Shown one piece after another: positions 20,095 through 31,723 of a stretch of 64,000 bases of DNA (positions are counted from its first letter, which is position 1; each line of letters starts with the position of its first letter). The notes under the pieces are model-generated. The model did not search any database. It was not told the origin of the DNA and saw only the letters and a program-made list of their open reading frames with translations. Made by a program: the position numbers and the translations under genes. Source of the DNA: Aradus depressus (Eukaryota > Arthropoda > Insecta > Hemiptera > Aradidae). Location: assembly GCA_963662175.1 (NCBI GenBank), contig OY759216.1, positions 39,263,087 through 39,327,086 of the forward strand, in the 5' to 3' direction.

Positions 20095-20466
20095 ATCAGC
20101 AGGTCTCTTGGCCAGCGCCGCCTCAGTAAGAGGTAAACGTGGAATTTGGAGAATCCGTATTTAATGAAGTCGGTGACGAAGCAAACTTAGAGTTCAATGT
20201 AGAGGGTAAGATTGGAGACATAAAAGGGAGCAGTGACAATTGTTCAAAGGACTTTGGATTGGAATGGCTGGATACGCTTGATGTTGGATGCCTTAGCACA
20301 ACCCCAGAGTTCGAGTAAGTTCAAATTGGTAGTATTATTGTCTTATAAATAGTTAGTTCTCAATGAAGAGTCTATTTAGCCATCTGTACAGTAATAATAA
20401 TTATTCCATGTAAGTCTTCTGTCTAGATGGAACCCAAGATAGCGAACTTAGTGGAGTCTGGGATAG
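20095..20466 (-). pseudogene. Jockey-like reverse transcriptase remnant
   Basis: The minus strand from about 20315 down reads LELWGCAKASNIKRIQPFQS then KVL, a stop, and TIVTAPFYVSN. This matches the conserved post-catalytic RT region seen intact at 54501-54914. Several stops and indels. The adjoining hAT-like element at 20467 interrupts it. Confidence 0.65.
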
Positions 20467-20698
20467 TTGGCGTAGCTAGGCGGGGGGACAACGGTGGGCA
20501 GCCCCCCCCCCAGAAAAGTGCGATCTAATGTACCTATTTCAAAAAAATTATAATATATAACGCCAACTCCACCACAGACAAACCTTACAGTCAAGACAAG
20601 GATATAGAAAGCTTCAGTTCCCAGTCAAAAGTTATTCGGATTCAAATTACGCTTCCTTAAAGTTTGGACTCCAACGAATGCTGCCAATCGGCGAAGTA

Positions 20699-21425
20699 TG
20701 AGAGTTTACCGAATGCATCGTCGTGCGGCAATTTTAAAATCTCCCGAAAACTCCGCATGCCTCCTGTTGTGTTTACCTAAAATAAAAAGACTATTAAGGC
20801 TAACTGCATATTTTAGAATGTATTCAATGAAAGCCGTAAAAATGAAAAATAATTGTTTTTTAGAGTACACTTAGTGCTATCAGGTGAACGAGAATGAAAT
20901 AGTAAAAAATAAAATTTATCTTAAAACATTTTGGACCGATTTGCTGAAAAAAAAGAAAAATTAAGGCTTATTTAATTGGGGATACTTACTACTACGACTA
21001 CTTATTGTATAAGACTGGATGACCCCCTGCTCAAAAATAAATGCGGCCCACCCCCTGCTCAAAAATAAATTCGGCCGAGAGAGTTGAGAGTTTACCGAAT
21101 GCATCGTCGTGCGGCAATTTTAAAATCTCCCGAAAACTCCGCATGTCTCCGGTTGTGTTTACCTAAAATAAAAATACTATTAAGGCTAACTGCATATTTT
21201 AGAATGTATTCAATGAAAGCCGTAAAAAGGAAGAATGATTGTTTTATTGAGTACCTACTACACTTAGTGCTATCTGCTGAACAAGAATGAAATAGTAAGA
21301 AATAAAATATTAGCTTAAAACGTTTTGGACCGATTTGCTGAAAAAAAAGAAAATTAAGGCTTATTTAATTGAGGATACTTACTACTACTACTACTACGAC
21401 TACGTATTGTATAAGACTGGATGAA
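20699..21425. repeat. Direct duplication inside the hAT-like element
   Basis: 'tgagagtttaccgaatgcat' starts two ~340-bp copies at about 20699 and 21084, followed in both by 'ttaaggctaactgcatattt'. A third, inverted copy is at 44580-44800. Confidence 0.85.
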
Positions 21426-22064
21426 TAGACTGATGAAAATTTTAATTGTTGATTTAAATTTGTGTTGATTATTTTGTTATAACATACTAATATTTTTGAG
21501 TATGGTACCTGATTGTTAATTATTAAGTTTAATTACATTTTTTTTTTTTTAATTTTTTTTCTTCACAACACCCCAAAAACCCCCACGAAGGTTGAAAAGA
21601 AGATGGAACCGCGACTTACTGCCACCTTAAATCCTATTCGTTCTTAATATTTTTTATTTTTATTTTTTACATTATTTTCCTTTACTTTTATCATCTCTCT
21701 TACCAATCTATCAAAATTGTCTTTCAATTCCTTTTTATTTATTTTTTTTCTGAGCTTGTCCTAATAATTAAGATAAATTTTCGTCCCGAGGACCTACCAC
21801 TGGGTGGCCTTCCTCTCACATGCCCTTCACGCCAACATAACAATACCATCATAGATGCTGGTTGTTGCACCCTAGCAACAGTTGCATCTTTTTTTTTTTT
21901 TTTTTTCTCTCTTCTTTAAGGCATTTCGACCACGAGGGTCATGGATGCCTGATGGATGCAGGTCTGTGGGGATCCTTGCGGTTTAATTTGGATAGGCGTA
22001 GATTAATAATAATAAAGAAGATATGTACGGAATAGAAAGGCTATGTGATGAAGATAATTTTGTT

Positions 22065-22406
22065 TTATAATTTAGATAAGAGATTTGTGAATTGTAAGAA
22101 ATTAAATAGTTGGGTAATTTGGAAGCTATTATTGTATAGAATTACGGAAATATCCACCGCAAGGTTGCAATTTTCATGCTGGGGACTATATGCCATGCAT
22201 TCAGTGAGAATGTGTCTGACAGACAGTCCCACCCCGCAGCATTGACACAGAGGAGGGGGTTCCCGAGCCATCAGATATCCATGGGTCAGCCTCGTGTGCC
22301 CTATACGTAACCGAGTTAAAATTACTTCTTCTTTCCTTTTTTCTCTTATTGAAGTGTTCCAGACGCGAGTGGAGCTTTTAATGGTCCTTAGCTTATTATC
22401 TGTCAC
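22065..22406 (-). CDS. LINE ORF2 C-terminus with CCHC, 5'-truncated
   Basis: 113-codon minus-strand frame. It contains RLRIGHTRLTHGYLMAREPP and then the zinc motif CQCCGVGLSVRHILTEC (C-x2-C-x7-H-x4-C). This block follows RNase H in I/jockey-type elements and is among the most conserved parts of their C-terminus. The upstream RNase H is missing. Toward the 3' end the minus strand shows A-runs at 21889-21907 and 21539-21551, either of which may be the poly(A) tail. It is nested in the hAT-like element. Confidence 0.8.
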   Translation of the reverse strand: MTDNKLRTIKSSTRVWNTSIREKRKEEVILTRLRIGHTRLTHGYLMAREPPPLCQCCGVGLSVRHILTECMAYSPQHENCNLAVDISVILYNNSFQITQLFNFLQFTNLLSKL

Positions 22407-22600
22407 ACCGAGGCACCGAATCTGCCTACATCAAGGAAAGAGTTTGGATCAAATGGCAATTGTATTTTTATAAATAAAAGAAAAAAAAAAAAAATTAAAT
22501 TTAAACTAGAAATATGATTGAGAAATGTAAACTATTGTTTTATTATCTCGGTAGTGTTGAGCGGATAAGAGAATATTGCTAGCTACGCCAATGACTGGGA

Positions 22601-23576
22601 TCAGGATATTGTTGAAGGAAATACGAAAACGGATTACGGGATATTCTCTCTATTCTACAAAGTTCGAGTTGTAAATGATATACTCTGCTAAAGGCTCAAT
22701 ACGAATTCCTGTAAACAGGAGGTAAATACGATAATATAGTCTATTGGGTTTATTGAATGGTGCGGAACTTTTATCATATCTTATCTCAGTTCTCCACATT
22801 ACACTCCCATGAAAGGAATCTATTCATTCACTTCTTCTATAAATATACCGATTTGTTGGAAACGTAATGAATGAGCCGCTTTTATGTATCCTACAGGACT
22901 TTCTGAAGAAATATCACCATAAAAGACGAACATTATGAACGTTTTATAAAGATTAGAACGAATTGAGTTAGTTTCTAAATGGGTACTTATATGACCATGA
23001 AAAACAAAGATCGTCATTGAACCATCGAGTACTTCCCCAGTGCCAATTCTGTGGCTACATGTCAGAACAAGTTAACTCCATTAAACATGATTTTGAGAAA
23101 TTACCTACGGTTTAAAGTTTTTTGTGTTACTTCTGTTATATTCAAATAAAAAGTTCTAATTCTTCTTGAATATTGTTTACGCCTTTAAAAAGTTCGAATA
23201 ATTTTATAAAATTATAATTATTGTAATTTAATTACGAACAATTTTTTTTTAATTTTTATTGTTAATTTGGATTATGAATTCGTTCATATTAGATGTATTA
23301 CTATAATATAGTCATATATATTATATGACAATGTCAACAATGTTTTGATTTGGAGCAGTTGCTTGACAGTGGCGCCGCGCGTTTCCTTTTCGTGGCACTA
23401 ATCAGTAGCCGTTAGTGACCGTGAGATGATAGACGAAAGGTTAATTAATTATAATAAAAAGATGCTCAGAGATATTAAAATGAGTTTATTTGTTGTTCAT
23501 TACACTGAAAAATCTAAACGACGCGTGATGATATCGAATTTGATCCAATTAATCGGTTCTTGCATGAAAAAATGGA
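22601..23576. other. Unassigned intergenic DNA
   Basis: 22601-22720 may continue the LINE split at 20466. 22790-23035 and 23330-23530 look single-copy within the window. No frame has a recognisable domain. Confidence 0.4.
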
Positions 23577-23893
23577 GTTAACTGGTTTTGGCATGTAAAT
23601 GGCAGTTAACTGGTTTTGGCATGTAAATGGCAGTTAACTGGTTTTGGCATGTAAATGGCAGTTAACTGGTTTTGGCATGTAAATGGCAGTTAACTGGTTT
23701 TGGCATGTAAATGGCAGTTAACTGGTTTTGGCATGTAAATGGCAGTCAACTGGTTTTGGCATGTAAATGGCAGTTAACTGGTTTTGGCATGTAAATGGCA
23801 GTTAACTGGTTTTGGCATGTAAATGGCAGTTAACTGGTTTTGGCATGTAAATGGCAGTTAACTGGTTTTGGCATGTAAATGGCAGTTAACTGA
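23577..23893. repeat. 28-bp tandem repeat, ~11 copies
   Basis: A unit of 'ggcagttaactggttttggc' plus 'atgtaaat' repeats with an exact 28-bp step. One copy has a t-to-c change (23747). A stray single match lies at 24018-24034. Confidence 0.97.
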
Positions 23894-24190
23894 TTAAGTT
23901 TTTCGAGAATTACTATAAAAATGTTCATCAAAATCGGTTATTTTTTGTAAAAAAACAAAAGTTCACGTCAAAATATACCAATTTCCTTGATTATCTCATT
24001 TTTCAAAAAAATTGGACATAACTGGTTCTGGCATGTCGCCACAGAATTAGTCATCGTAAGCTTTCGCTCTCCCATTGAAAGTTCAAATGAAATCAATAAT
24101 AATATCCTTAATCATTTCTTAGAATTGGTACCTAATCCTATTTATTGTATACTCCTAAATTGTCTTCTTATTTTTCTTCGAGCTATAGAG
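23894..24190. other. AT-rich, no feature
   Basis: A 73-codon frame lacks domain character. Confidence 0.35.
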
Positions 24191-24476
24191 GTAATAAGTT
24201 TCAAATAATCGAGTTGTAAAGGTTATTAAATAAAACATTGCTATGTTCGAGATACAGAGGTCCAATTAATTTTTTCGAGTTATAGAGGGAAAATATGTAC
24301 CAAAATGGCTTGTTATATATATTGACTCACTGATTATTTCGACTAATATAGAGTTGAGATTTCGAGTAATGGAGGTTTTGGGGCTTGAAGGGAAAGGAAC
24401 AACACTTTTTTTCGAGTTTTGGAGGTTTTCGACTTATCAAGGTTCGACTTAAAGAGGTTCTACTGTATTACAAAAT
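24191..24476. repeat. Pogo-type terminal region, decayed
   Basis: Repeated words 'tcgagttatagaggg', 'ttcgacttatcaaggttcg' and 'aaagaggttctactgta' resemble the subterminal repeats and CAGTAGAACCTC-type ends of pogo/Tigger elements. The other end is not found. Confidence 0.45.
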
Positions 24477-24970
24477 ATTATACAGTTTTTGGGTTTTTGT
24501 CTTGAGTTCAACCTCCCTTTCTTAGCCGATTCGACTGAAAATCAGTAAATTTATATCGTCTTTATGTGATACACATATTCAATTTCGTGTGGTTATATTC
24601 AATTTATCGAGATTTATCGTATTCACAGAATTTTTACTTTCCCAGCTATACGAAGTATAGGGGAAGTTATGTAATCGGCCAACATTCTCAACGGAATTTC
24701 ATGTTTTCCGTCCTGTAGATTCCAAATATGAAAAAACAAATTTCTGTCTGTCTGTGAACATGATAACTCCCGATAGAATGAATGTATCCAGACGTAATTT
24801 TATATGTTAATCCAGAACCCTCTAACGATGACACCAATCGTTTTTCAGCCAAATCGACCAAAGGGAAGGGGGGATTAGGGGGAAGGCTAAAATAAATACT
24901 GTAATAACTGCTGATAGAATGAATGTATCGTTACGAAATTTTATATGTGTGACCAAAACCCTAAATAAAA
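24477..24970. repeat. P140 copy with end hairpin
   Basis: The junction at 24636-24672 ('ttcccagctatacgaag' to 'taggggaagttatgtaatcg') is the self-complementary end motif. Two ~140-bp blocks follow. Confidence 0.75.
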
Positions 24971-26118
24971 GAGTTGTTTTTCACAATACGATTTTATATT
25001 TTTTGATTTTACCTATCAATATCGGCTGAAAAAATTTTTTTTACAGATGATTTCAATCGTAAATTTTCTGTAGATTTCGAAAATGTTATCGGAAATATAA
25101 AAAAAAATTGACCTTTTCACTGAAAATGACAATTTATAATTTTTTTCATGTTTTTTTTCGACATGCTAGTACACCTATTTTTCATCCGTAACACATAGAA
25201 ATTGTTGTTCGGGAGTTGAACTTTCATAACAAAATTTTTTCGTTCTGGGTTAAACATGTTTATGAACTGTATAATAGCAATTAAAGTATTTATCGATTTT
25301 AAGTGAAAAACTCGAAAAAAATACAACAAAATATTTTCCTTCTGTAGAAAAAAAGATCGATCGAAAAAGGCTGAAAATTTGTATTTAAGCTTATTTTTGG
25401 ATGAGGAATCCAAAAATGACCTTAGTTTTCCATAAAAAAATCGGTGGGTGTAACGTCATGCTGAGTTGGTGTGGAATTACCCATAAGGATATCGAAGTCA
25501 TCTATTGACTTTTAGCACAAACGGTTGTTAGGTTTTGGAGAGAGAGCGGAAACTTAGTTTGATTATTTTGCGCTGATTGTGTAGTTTCTGAGCGGACAGG
25601 TAGCCTACACTGACTGGACGATGTCCTAGTTTCTGAAAGCGTATCTATCAGAAAATATGTGTAGGAACGGTTCTGATAACGGTCTTCTTGAGAAGGCGAC
25701 ACGACCCATCTCTTGCATCCTACATTGCACTACATTCTTTTTACCGTTCCTTTCCTAGAATATTTTCCTTTTTAAATGTCACCAGAGGTAATTAGAACCA
25801 AGTCGTCGTGAATCACCGGATATGTTTTTAAGCTCAACATCCTTACAATTCATTGCATTATCCGTTCCTCTGGAACCAAGGGTCTATTGTATGAAAAAAA
25901 TAATTTCTGTCTGTGTGTGATTCTATGTGTGTCTACGAACACGAAACTTCCGATAGAATGAATGTATCGAAAGTCCTCTTTCGAAGCTCTGTTTCCATAA
26001 CTCATCTGGTTTGAGGAACGCCTCATCGAAGCTTCTTCATTAGATATGTGAATGACCTTCACATTCTTAGGAGGTGTAGCGTAACAAGACCCATTTTGAG
26101 AGAGATATTTTCTTATGT
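24971..26118. other. Unassigned; P140 scrap at 25885-25960
   Basis: Mostly AT-rich. 25500-25720 is more balanced in composition and encodes no recognisable protein on either strand. 25890-25960 repeats P140 words. Confidence 0.35.
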
Positions 26119-26120
26119 TA

Positions 26121-26922
26121 CGAGGGGTCATCAAAACGTTCCAGGACTTTTCGGATTGCGCGCCAACGGAGCGTCGCTCAACTGTTTTTGTACATTCTCT
26201 ATAACCTACTTTGTTGTGAAGTAACAGACGTTCTTGTGAATCACGTTTATCGTGTTTGGCTGTTTTGTGATCTTTTGTCAAGAAGAGCAACGCGTTTTGT
26301 GTGAAGTTGGGTAAAACGTTTACAGAAACATTTCAGATGTTGCAAGAGGCTTTTGGGGATTAATGTCTGAGTCAATTACGGTGTCATGAGTGGTGCAAGA
26401 TTCAAAGAAGGCCGGACATCGTCAGAAGACAATCCTCGTTCAAGACGCCCATCAACTTCGACTGACGACGATCATGTCGACTAACCATCCGTGAAATGGC
26501 AGAGGAATGCAACATTTCATTTGGCCCTTGTCTGTGAGGACCTGAGCTGTGGCAAAGTGAACTATGAAAACGCGCCTGTTCATTCTGCGTTGCTCATTCG
26601 CGACTACTGCACAAAAAACGCCATGGCCTTAATCCTTTAGCCCCCGTACTCACCAGACCTGCTCCCTGCGGACTTTTTCCTGTTTCTGAAACTCAAGAGA
26701 TTCTTAAAAGGGCAGAGATTTCACTCTTAAAGTATCAAATTAAAGAAAAATCGCTGGAGGAGCTGAACAGCATTCCAGAAGATGAGTTCTCAGAGTCCTT
26801 CCAGCAGTGGAAACGGCGGTGGGAAAAATGTATAGCTTCCCAAGTGGAGTACTTTGAAGGGGACAATGTCCAATAACTCCAAATTTTTGAAAAATCAGTC
26901 CTGTAACTTTTTGATCACCGAA
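26121..26922 (+). mobile_element. mariner-like element, internally deleted
   Basis: TA at both junctions (26119-26120, 26923-26924). Inverted ends share 'atcaaaa.gtt.caggact'. At about 800 bp it is far shorter than the ~1.3 kb of complete mariners. Confidence 0.8.
26281..26740 (+). pseudogene. mariner transposase remnant
   Basis: The N-terminal part reads KLGKTFTETFQMLQEAFGD, then a stop. After an internal deletion near 26535 the frame resumes with ENAPVHSALLIRDYCTKNAM, and then PPYSPDLLPADFFLFLKLKR. These are the helix-turn-helix start and the last two catalytic blocks of mariner transposases. The second catalytic Asp is Glu (codon GAA at 26566-26568, where DNAP is expected), the third (SPD) is kept, and there are several stops. 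The protein cannot be functional. Confidence 0.8.
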
Positions 26923-27234
26923 TACTGAAGTTCTGGAGAAGGATGTAGATGTTGCTGTTTTTGAAGGCGGTTGTGGTACAAAAAGTAGCATGTGAGAAGG
27001 AGATAGGACGGCGTTGTAGAGAGGGGAGAGGAGAGGGGAGTGGTAAGAATGTAGCTAAGTGGGGCGTGACGTCACGTCAAGGTTGTTGCTAATATCGCTG
27101 GAGATCTGCCTGGACTACACAGCCTTCTCAATACATCATCCCAGGCTCGGTCAGCAACCATCTTGCCAATTATTATACAAAAATCCAGCTTTTTACTTCG
27201 TCCAATAATTTTGTAAACGGTAAAAACATTCGAA
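26923..27234. other. No recognised feature
   Basis: Includes a purine-rich stretch (27015-27045, 'gagaggggagaggagagggg'). Confidence 0.35.
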
Positions 27235-27428
27235 ATTAAGTTTTCAACGGAATTTCATGTTTTCCATTATCCGCCCCGAAAAAAAAAAAAATTGTCGGTG
27301 AATCACTACCAATGTGCTCCCTGGCTCGAATTAATCAACCAATCGACGGTTTTGGATAAAAAATCAATATTTGGGACTTCTGAATTCTAAATTTTGTTTC
27401 AATACATTCTTTACATCGGTAGTTATTA

Positions 27429-28191
27429 AGAGGCGTATAGACACGCGAGCAACGAGCCGAACATTAGTCAGTGCGCAGGCGCTAGACGAACAAGGGAGGC
27501 TCGGGGTCTGCTCCACTCGTGTCGGTTTTTTGACGAACCATCAAAGGAATGTTCGGCTCGGGCTGCGGTGTTTGTGGACTGGTACCAAGCCGAACCGTCC
27601 CGACTTGACCCGAGCACTGTTATTGTTTATAACCAATATTATAACCTTCTCATATATTTAGGTTTTTGGAAGTGCACGTTTTTTTTTTTTTCTTAATTAA
27701 ATATATATTTGAATATTATTCAATAAATTATATTTTATTATGGCTTCTGAAGACTGGTCTCAGGAGCTTCAAATTCAGTTTGCTCAGGCTATGAGACAGT
27801 ACCCAGTCATATGGGATTTAAAACACAAATTACATTTTAATAAAATAAAGAGATTGTATGCTTGTGAGGAATTATCCAAACACTTTTCCTAAAAAAGTGT
27901 TCATTTTAAGCAATTTACATGTAAAAATAAATTACGTATCATAATAAATACATATCCGTATTAATTGTACTACAAATATGTAAATTAATTACGTAAGTAG
28001 CTACCTACCTTGAGCATTTTCTGATTGAAGATTTTAAATAATAATAAAATGAAATACAAATAAACGTTAATTTGTTATCTGCAGGTTATGTTCGTTACTA
28101 TGGTTGTGAAGCATCCAAATGCTCGGCTCGTCTCTGTTCGGCTTGGAGTGTGTTCGTTGAACACGAGCCGAGCACTGCTCTGTACTAGCCT
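27429..28191 (+). mobile_element. Harbinger-like element with MADF fragment
   Basis: TTA at 27426-27428 and 28192-28194. Ends read AGAGGCGTATAGACACG and, from the right, AGGCTAGTACAGAGCAG, with shared subterminal 'cgagccgagca' words. The identity rests on the 3-bp target, the inverted ends and the coding fragment. Confidence 0.6.
27740..27892 (+). pseudogene. MADF-domain start, 50 codons
   Basis: ATG 27740 to TAA 27892 encodes MASEDWSQELQIQFAQAMRQ followed by YPVIWDLKHKLHFNKIK. The pattern of an amphipathic helix then YPVIWD resembles the first helix of MADF DNA-binding domains. MADF proteins are encoded by Harbinger elements and by host genes; the position inside a TTA-flanked element favours the former. 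Only the start of the domain remains. Confidence 0.5.
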
Positions 28192-28374
28192 TTAAAGTTT
28201 TCGTCCCCAATCCCCCTCCCTTCGGCTGACTGAGAACAAAATCCATAGTTGTCTTCTTGAGATTTTGATTACACATTTAACATTTGGTGTCAATTACATT
28301 ATCCTCTGTGTGTGCTCATGAACACGATGACTCCCATTTATTTTACTTAATATAACGACACAATTGTATATAAA

Positions 28375-29015
28375 AAAACTCTCTGATATATCGAAGGGGG
28401 ATTTACTTCGAGTTATTGAAATTTGACTTACTGAGTTCCTAAATATTTTTTTCGAGTTATCGATTTTTTCATTTTTTTTTAAATGAAAATAAATATAAGA
28501 TAAAAATAATAAATACAAATTTATTTTATTTAAAACAATATTTTTGTTCAAAAGAATACTCTCATACTATGTACGTATGTACATATTAATACTGTTTCAC
28601 ATGGAAATAATCTGTTAGTTTTGTATTGTACCTATGGGTAGTGATTTTCAATGAGATGTTCCAACGAGTGTAAAGCCGTAAATACTTCATGTTCTACTCT
28701 GTGTTTTCGAGGGTTCTCGGTGGCAGTAGAGAAGCACCTACTTTAGTTAGTTCTCTTAAGTTGTGTGCACAGAACTGAGGGTGAAGAGGGCGCAAAGCCA
28801 TATTTAATTGTTTTCAAAGAACACATCACCCTATCCACAAAACCTTCGAGTTATAGAGGTTACGGAAATTCGACTTATACAGTTCTAATCCCTTCTCCAG
28901 TGAATATTTTCATTTCTAGTTATCAAGTCTCAGTTTCCAATAAACGAGTTCAATTTTACTTATAAATCCAATTGGGAAATTGATTTTTTTTTCGAGTTAT
29001 CAAGTTTTGACTGTT
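28375..29015. repeat. Pogo-like repeat, decayed
   Basis: Begins 'tacttcgagttattgaaat' near 28402 and ends 'tttttttcgagttatcaag' near 28998, with several 'ttcgagttat' words between, as in 24191-24476. No transposase seen. Confidence 0.4.
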
Positions 29016-29350
29016 TGTATCCAGAACCACATAAGAACGACGGATATAAATTTCCAGCTGAACTGGCCCACGGCAAGTTGGAGATTGGAAGGCTACAATG
29101 TAAAGCCCCCCATAAGTGCTGTACTAATGAATGTATCGACACGAAATTTTATATCTGAATCCAAAACCGAATAAAGACGGTGCCTATTTTCAGCTAAATC
29201 GGCCAACGAGAAATGAGGGATCAGGGAAGGGGGACCTAAAAACTGTTGATGTAAGGGACGTTTGGGTTGAGAAGGAGAGCGAAAATTTAGTTCAATAATA
29301 CTCGCTGTGGAGATACGTTGCCGGTGATTCACCGATGACTTTTAGAAACA
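29016..29350. repeat. P140 fragment
   Basis: 'taatgaatgtatcgacacga' at 29122 and the end 'ccggtgattcaccgatgact' at 29321. Confidence 0.7.
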
Positions 29351-29445
29351 GTGAAATCAATTAAACCTTCTTATACCAACCACCTTTGTACATATCACTT
29401 TCACTCCCTCCTACAATGAAACAAAGATAACATTATTTTCATATA

Positions 29446-29940
29446 CAGTAGATCGTCGATTATCCGAACTGGCTTCATGGAGAAAAAAATCAAATTAGTT
29501 TTTCCATGAACTTCCATGAGGGAAGCCTAATTAATTCTTAGAAAGAGCTTTGTTAGCTGTACAAGGGAAATCAGTTTTTCGATGAATTCTGTTTGACGGG
29601 ACAGACAGTCAATATTTGTTTATTAAAAACTAAAGTGTATGTCTATGTATGTAATTTGTTCATTGGATTTTTCCTCTAAATTCCTTTCTATTCGGTTACC
29701 AGTTTCAAATCATTCATTGTGAGGTGTACATTGAATTAGTTAGTGGTCACATATTTTAAGTAAAACTTACAAAATGTCGACTAAAAGGAAATGAGTAGTG
29801 CTTTCATTAAAAGATAAAATGGAAATTATTATGCGGCTGAAGAAAGGTGAAATGGGTCAAGCATTAGCTGTCAAGTTCCTGTTAGCCCTACCATTAGCTG
29901 CTCAGTGGCATGAGAAATAATTTATACAAGCCACAGAATA
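29446..29940 (+). mobile_element. Tigger/pogo element, 5' part
   Basis: Starts CAGTAGATCGTCGATTATCC after a TA (29444-29445), the terminus type of Tigger elements, and holds the beginning of a transposase. The right end is lost; an R3-like sequence follows at 29960. Confidence 0.7.
29774..29920 (+). pseudogene. Tigger transposase N-terminus (CENP-B-type HTH)
   Basis: ATG at 29774 gives MSTKRK, an in-frame TGA, then VVLSLKDKMEIIMRLKKGEM and GQALAVKF, ending at TAA 29918-29920. The sequence matches the first helix-turn-helix of pogo/Tigger transposases (KRK..LSLKDKLEII.RLEKGE). The helix ending GKSTI is replaced by LALPLAA, so the DNA-binding unit is damaged. The rest of the protein is absent. 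Confidence 0.8.
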
Positions 29941-30054
29941 AATATATTTGATGTGAGCAAGACGGGGCTTTATTTATACCAACCATCTTTGTACAGATCA
30001 ATCTCCTTACCTTCGAGAAATCAGAGGGGTGGGGGGGAGTACCAATCCTGTGTT

Positions 30055-31350
30055 ATGCAAATTTTTTCAAGATAAAAAAAAGTCCGGAAAATGTTAAAAT
30101 ATAAATGTCAGAGAACAGAATGCATTATCATATATGAGAAACATTTCTGTTTAATTACATGTAAAAAATACAAAACAATTACTTATAGATACAAGTTGAA
30201 ACAGAAACAATTTTCAACGCAATCACTATACAGAACTATTCATTTTATTACTAACGTTTTAGATACAAAAGTAATGGTTTAAGGAGAAATAGAACGACAC
30301 TTTGGTATTTTTGGCATGTAATGAAGATATCCACGCACCACTCAGGTTTTTTTTGCCTACAAATCGACCAATTTTTAATCTGAAAACTGCATTTGCGTCA
30401 ATACGAAGATCAAAATGATGCATAAGTGCGTCAGCCATAACGTTTCAGCAATCAATTTTATTATAATTTTTGTTCTCTACTTTTTTATTCCCTACTTTAT
30501 TCCAAACTAAACATTTTTAGATGTATAATAATTATTCATTATTCCCCCAAAATGTTTTTATTATTAAGTTTTTTGACCGTAACTTTTTTAAGGAAGCATT
30601 TACAGACCCATGTTTACAAAAAGCTATTGAATATGAGCGCAAACGTTCGACTAGTTTTCAAGGGTGAGCGAAAAGTTAATTGATTAATCTGGGGAAGTAA
30701 ATTGCAGGTGAATCACCAACGACTTTTTTTAAATTTATATAATTTTTAATATAAAATTCTAAAAAAAATATTTTTTTAAATTTATTATTGCAACTATTTT
30801 CATTATTTCTTCTTATACTTAATGTTATTACTTTTTGAATTTTGAAAGTATTTCATCCCTCCTCTCTTCGGTCAGAGAGTATAATAGAGACTAGAATATC
30901 TTAAATATTTATTATATTAATTAATAATATTATTTATTTAATATTTTATTAAAATAAATAAAGTATTCTTTCATTTATGCTGTAAAAATATAAAGTCTTG
31001 AAAAAAATTAACCAAGTCAATTGAAAAAGGAATCGCTTGTCGTTGAAAAGCGGGACTTTTGGAGGCCCGCTCAGTGGTTGGGAGGGTGCATAAAAAACGG
31101 GACTTGCAAAGAAATGAGGACACCTGTCAACAACTAGCTACAATGGTCTGGCTATCTACACTTGGCCACCCTATTCTGAGAACTATGTCCATTTAGCTCA
31201 GATCTGACTATACCCAACTGGGGCAGGGAGCTGGCTGGGTCATTGATCCTGCCCCTACCGAGGCCAACACACTCCCAGTTAAGCAATCTACAATACCTCA
31301 AGATTCGGCTAAAACATACTAATTATATATACATATTTTTTTTTAATGCC
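30055..31350. other. Unassigned AT-rich DNA
   Basis: No element ends or domains. 31060-31300 is GC-richer and could be a retroelement untranslated region. Confidence 0.35.
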
Positions 31351-31723
31351 CCAGCTATACGACGTATAGGGGAAGTTACATAATCGGTCAAAAATTCGAT
31401 GTAGAGTTTTTATCAGAATTTCATCTTTTCCGAGCCCGGATTTAGCAGTATTTTCATAAAAAAATTGTAAAAAATCAATCATTAACCTGTAAATTGTATG
31501 TTTATCAAATCAATAGACTCAGTTGATATTGATACAAGTATGTTAAAGTTTTATATATTAAAGATCAATGGTGTTATTGGTGGTCGTGAAATATCGATGT
31601 TTTAATATCGGTGAAAGAAGCTTTTCTTGTCTAAAATTATCTAATAACATCATCATGCCAAGAAAAATTAAATTCTTTCGCTCTTTTATGAATCGAGTAT
31701 GAACTAACTGAAATTATGAGTTA
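31351..31723. repeat. P140 end plus unassigned DNA
   Basis: 'cccagctatacgacgtat' then 'aggggaagttacataatcgg' at 31350-31386 form the P140 end hairpin. Nothing is recognisable after 31445. Confidence 0.5.

Larger units (their letters stand above)
20467..22600. mobile_element. hAT-like element copy 1 with nested LINE
   Basis: Ends are 'agttggcgtagctagg' on the left and 'ctagctacgccaatga' on the right, inverted copies of a TTGGCGTAGCTAG terminus. 'ctgggat' lies just outside both ends (20458 and 22603), consistent with an 8-bp duplication. The interior shares long stretches with 43974-45777 in inverse orientation. No transposase frame was found. It contains an internal duplication and a LINE fragment. 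Confidence 0.65.
27235..28310. repeat. P140 copy split by a Harbinger element
   Basis: 27235-27425 and 28195-28310 are the two halves. The left ends 'acatcggtagttatta' and the right resumes 'aagttttcgtccccaatccc', which are contiguous in other copies. Confidence 0.65.

Noticed and set aside
23577..23893. CRISPR array
   Set aside because: Direct 28-bp repeats are back to back with no spacers, in a eukaryotic context.
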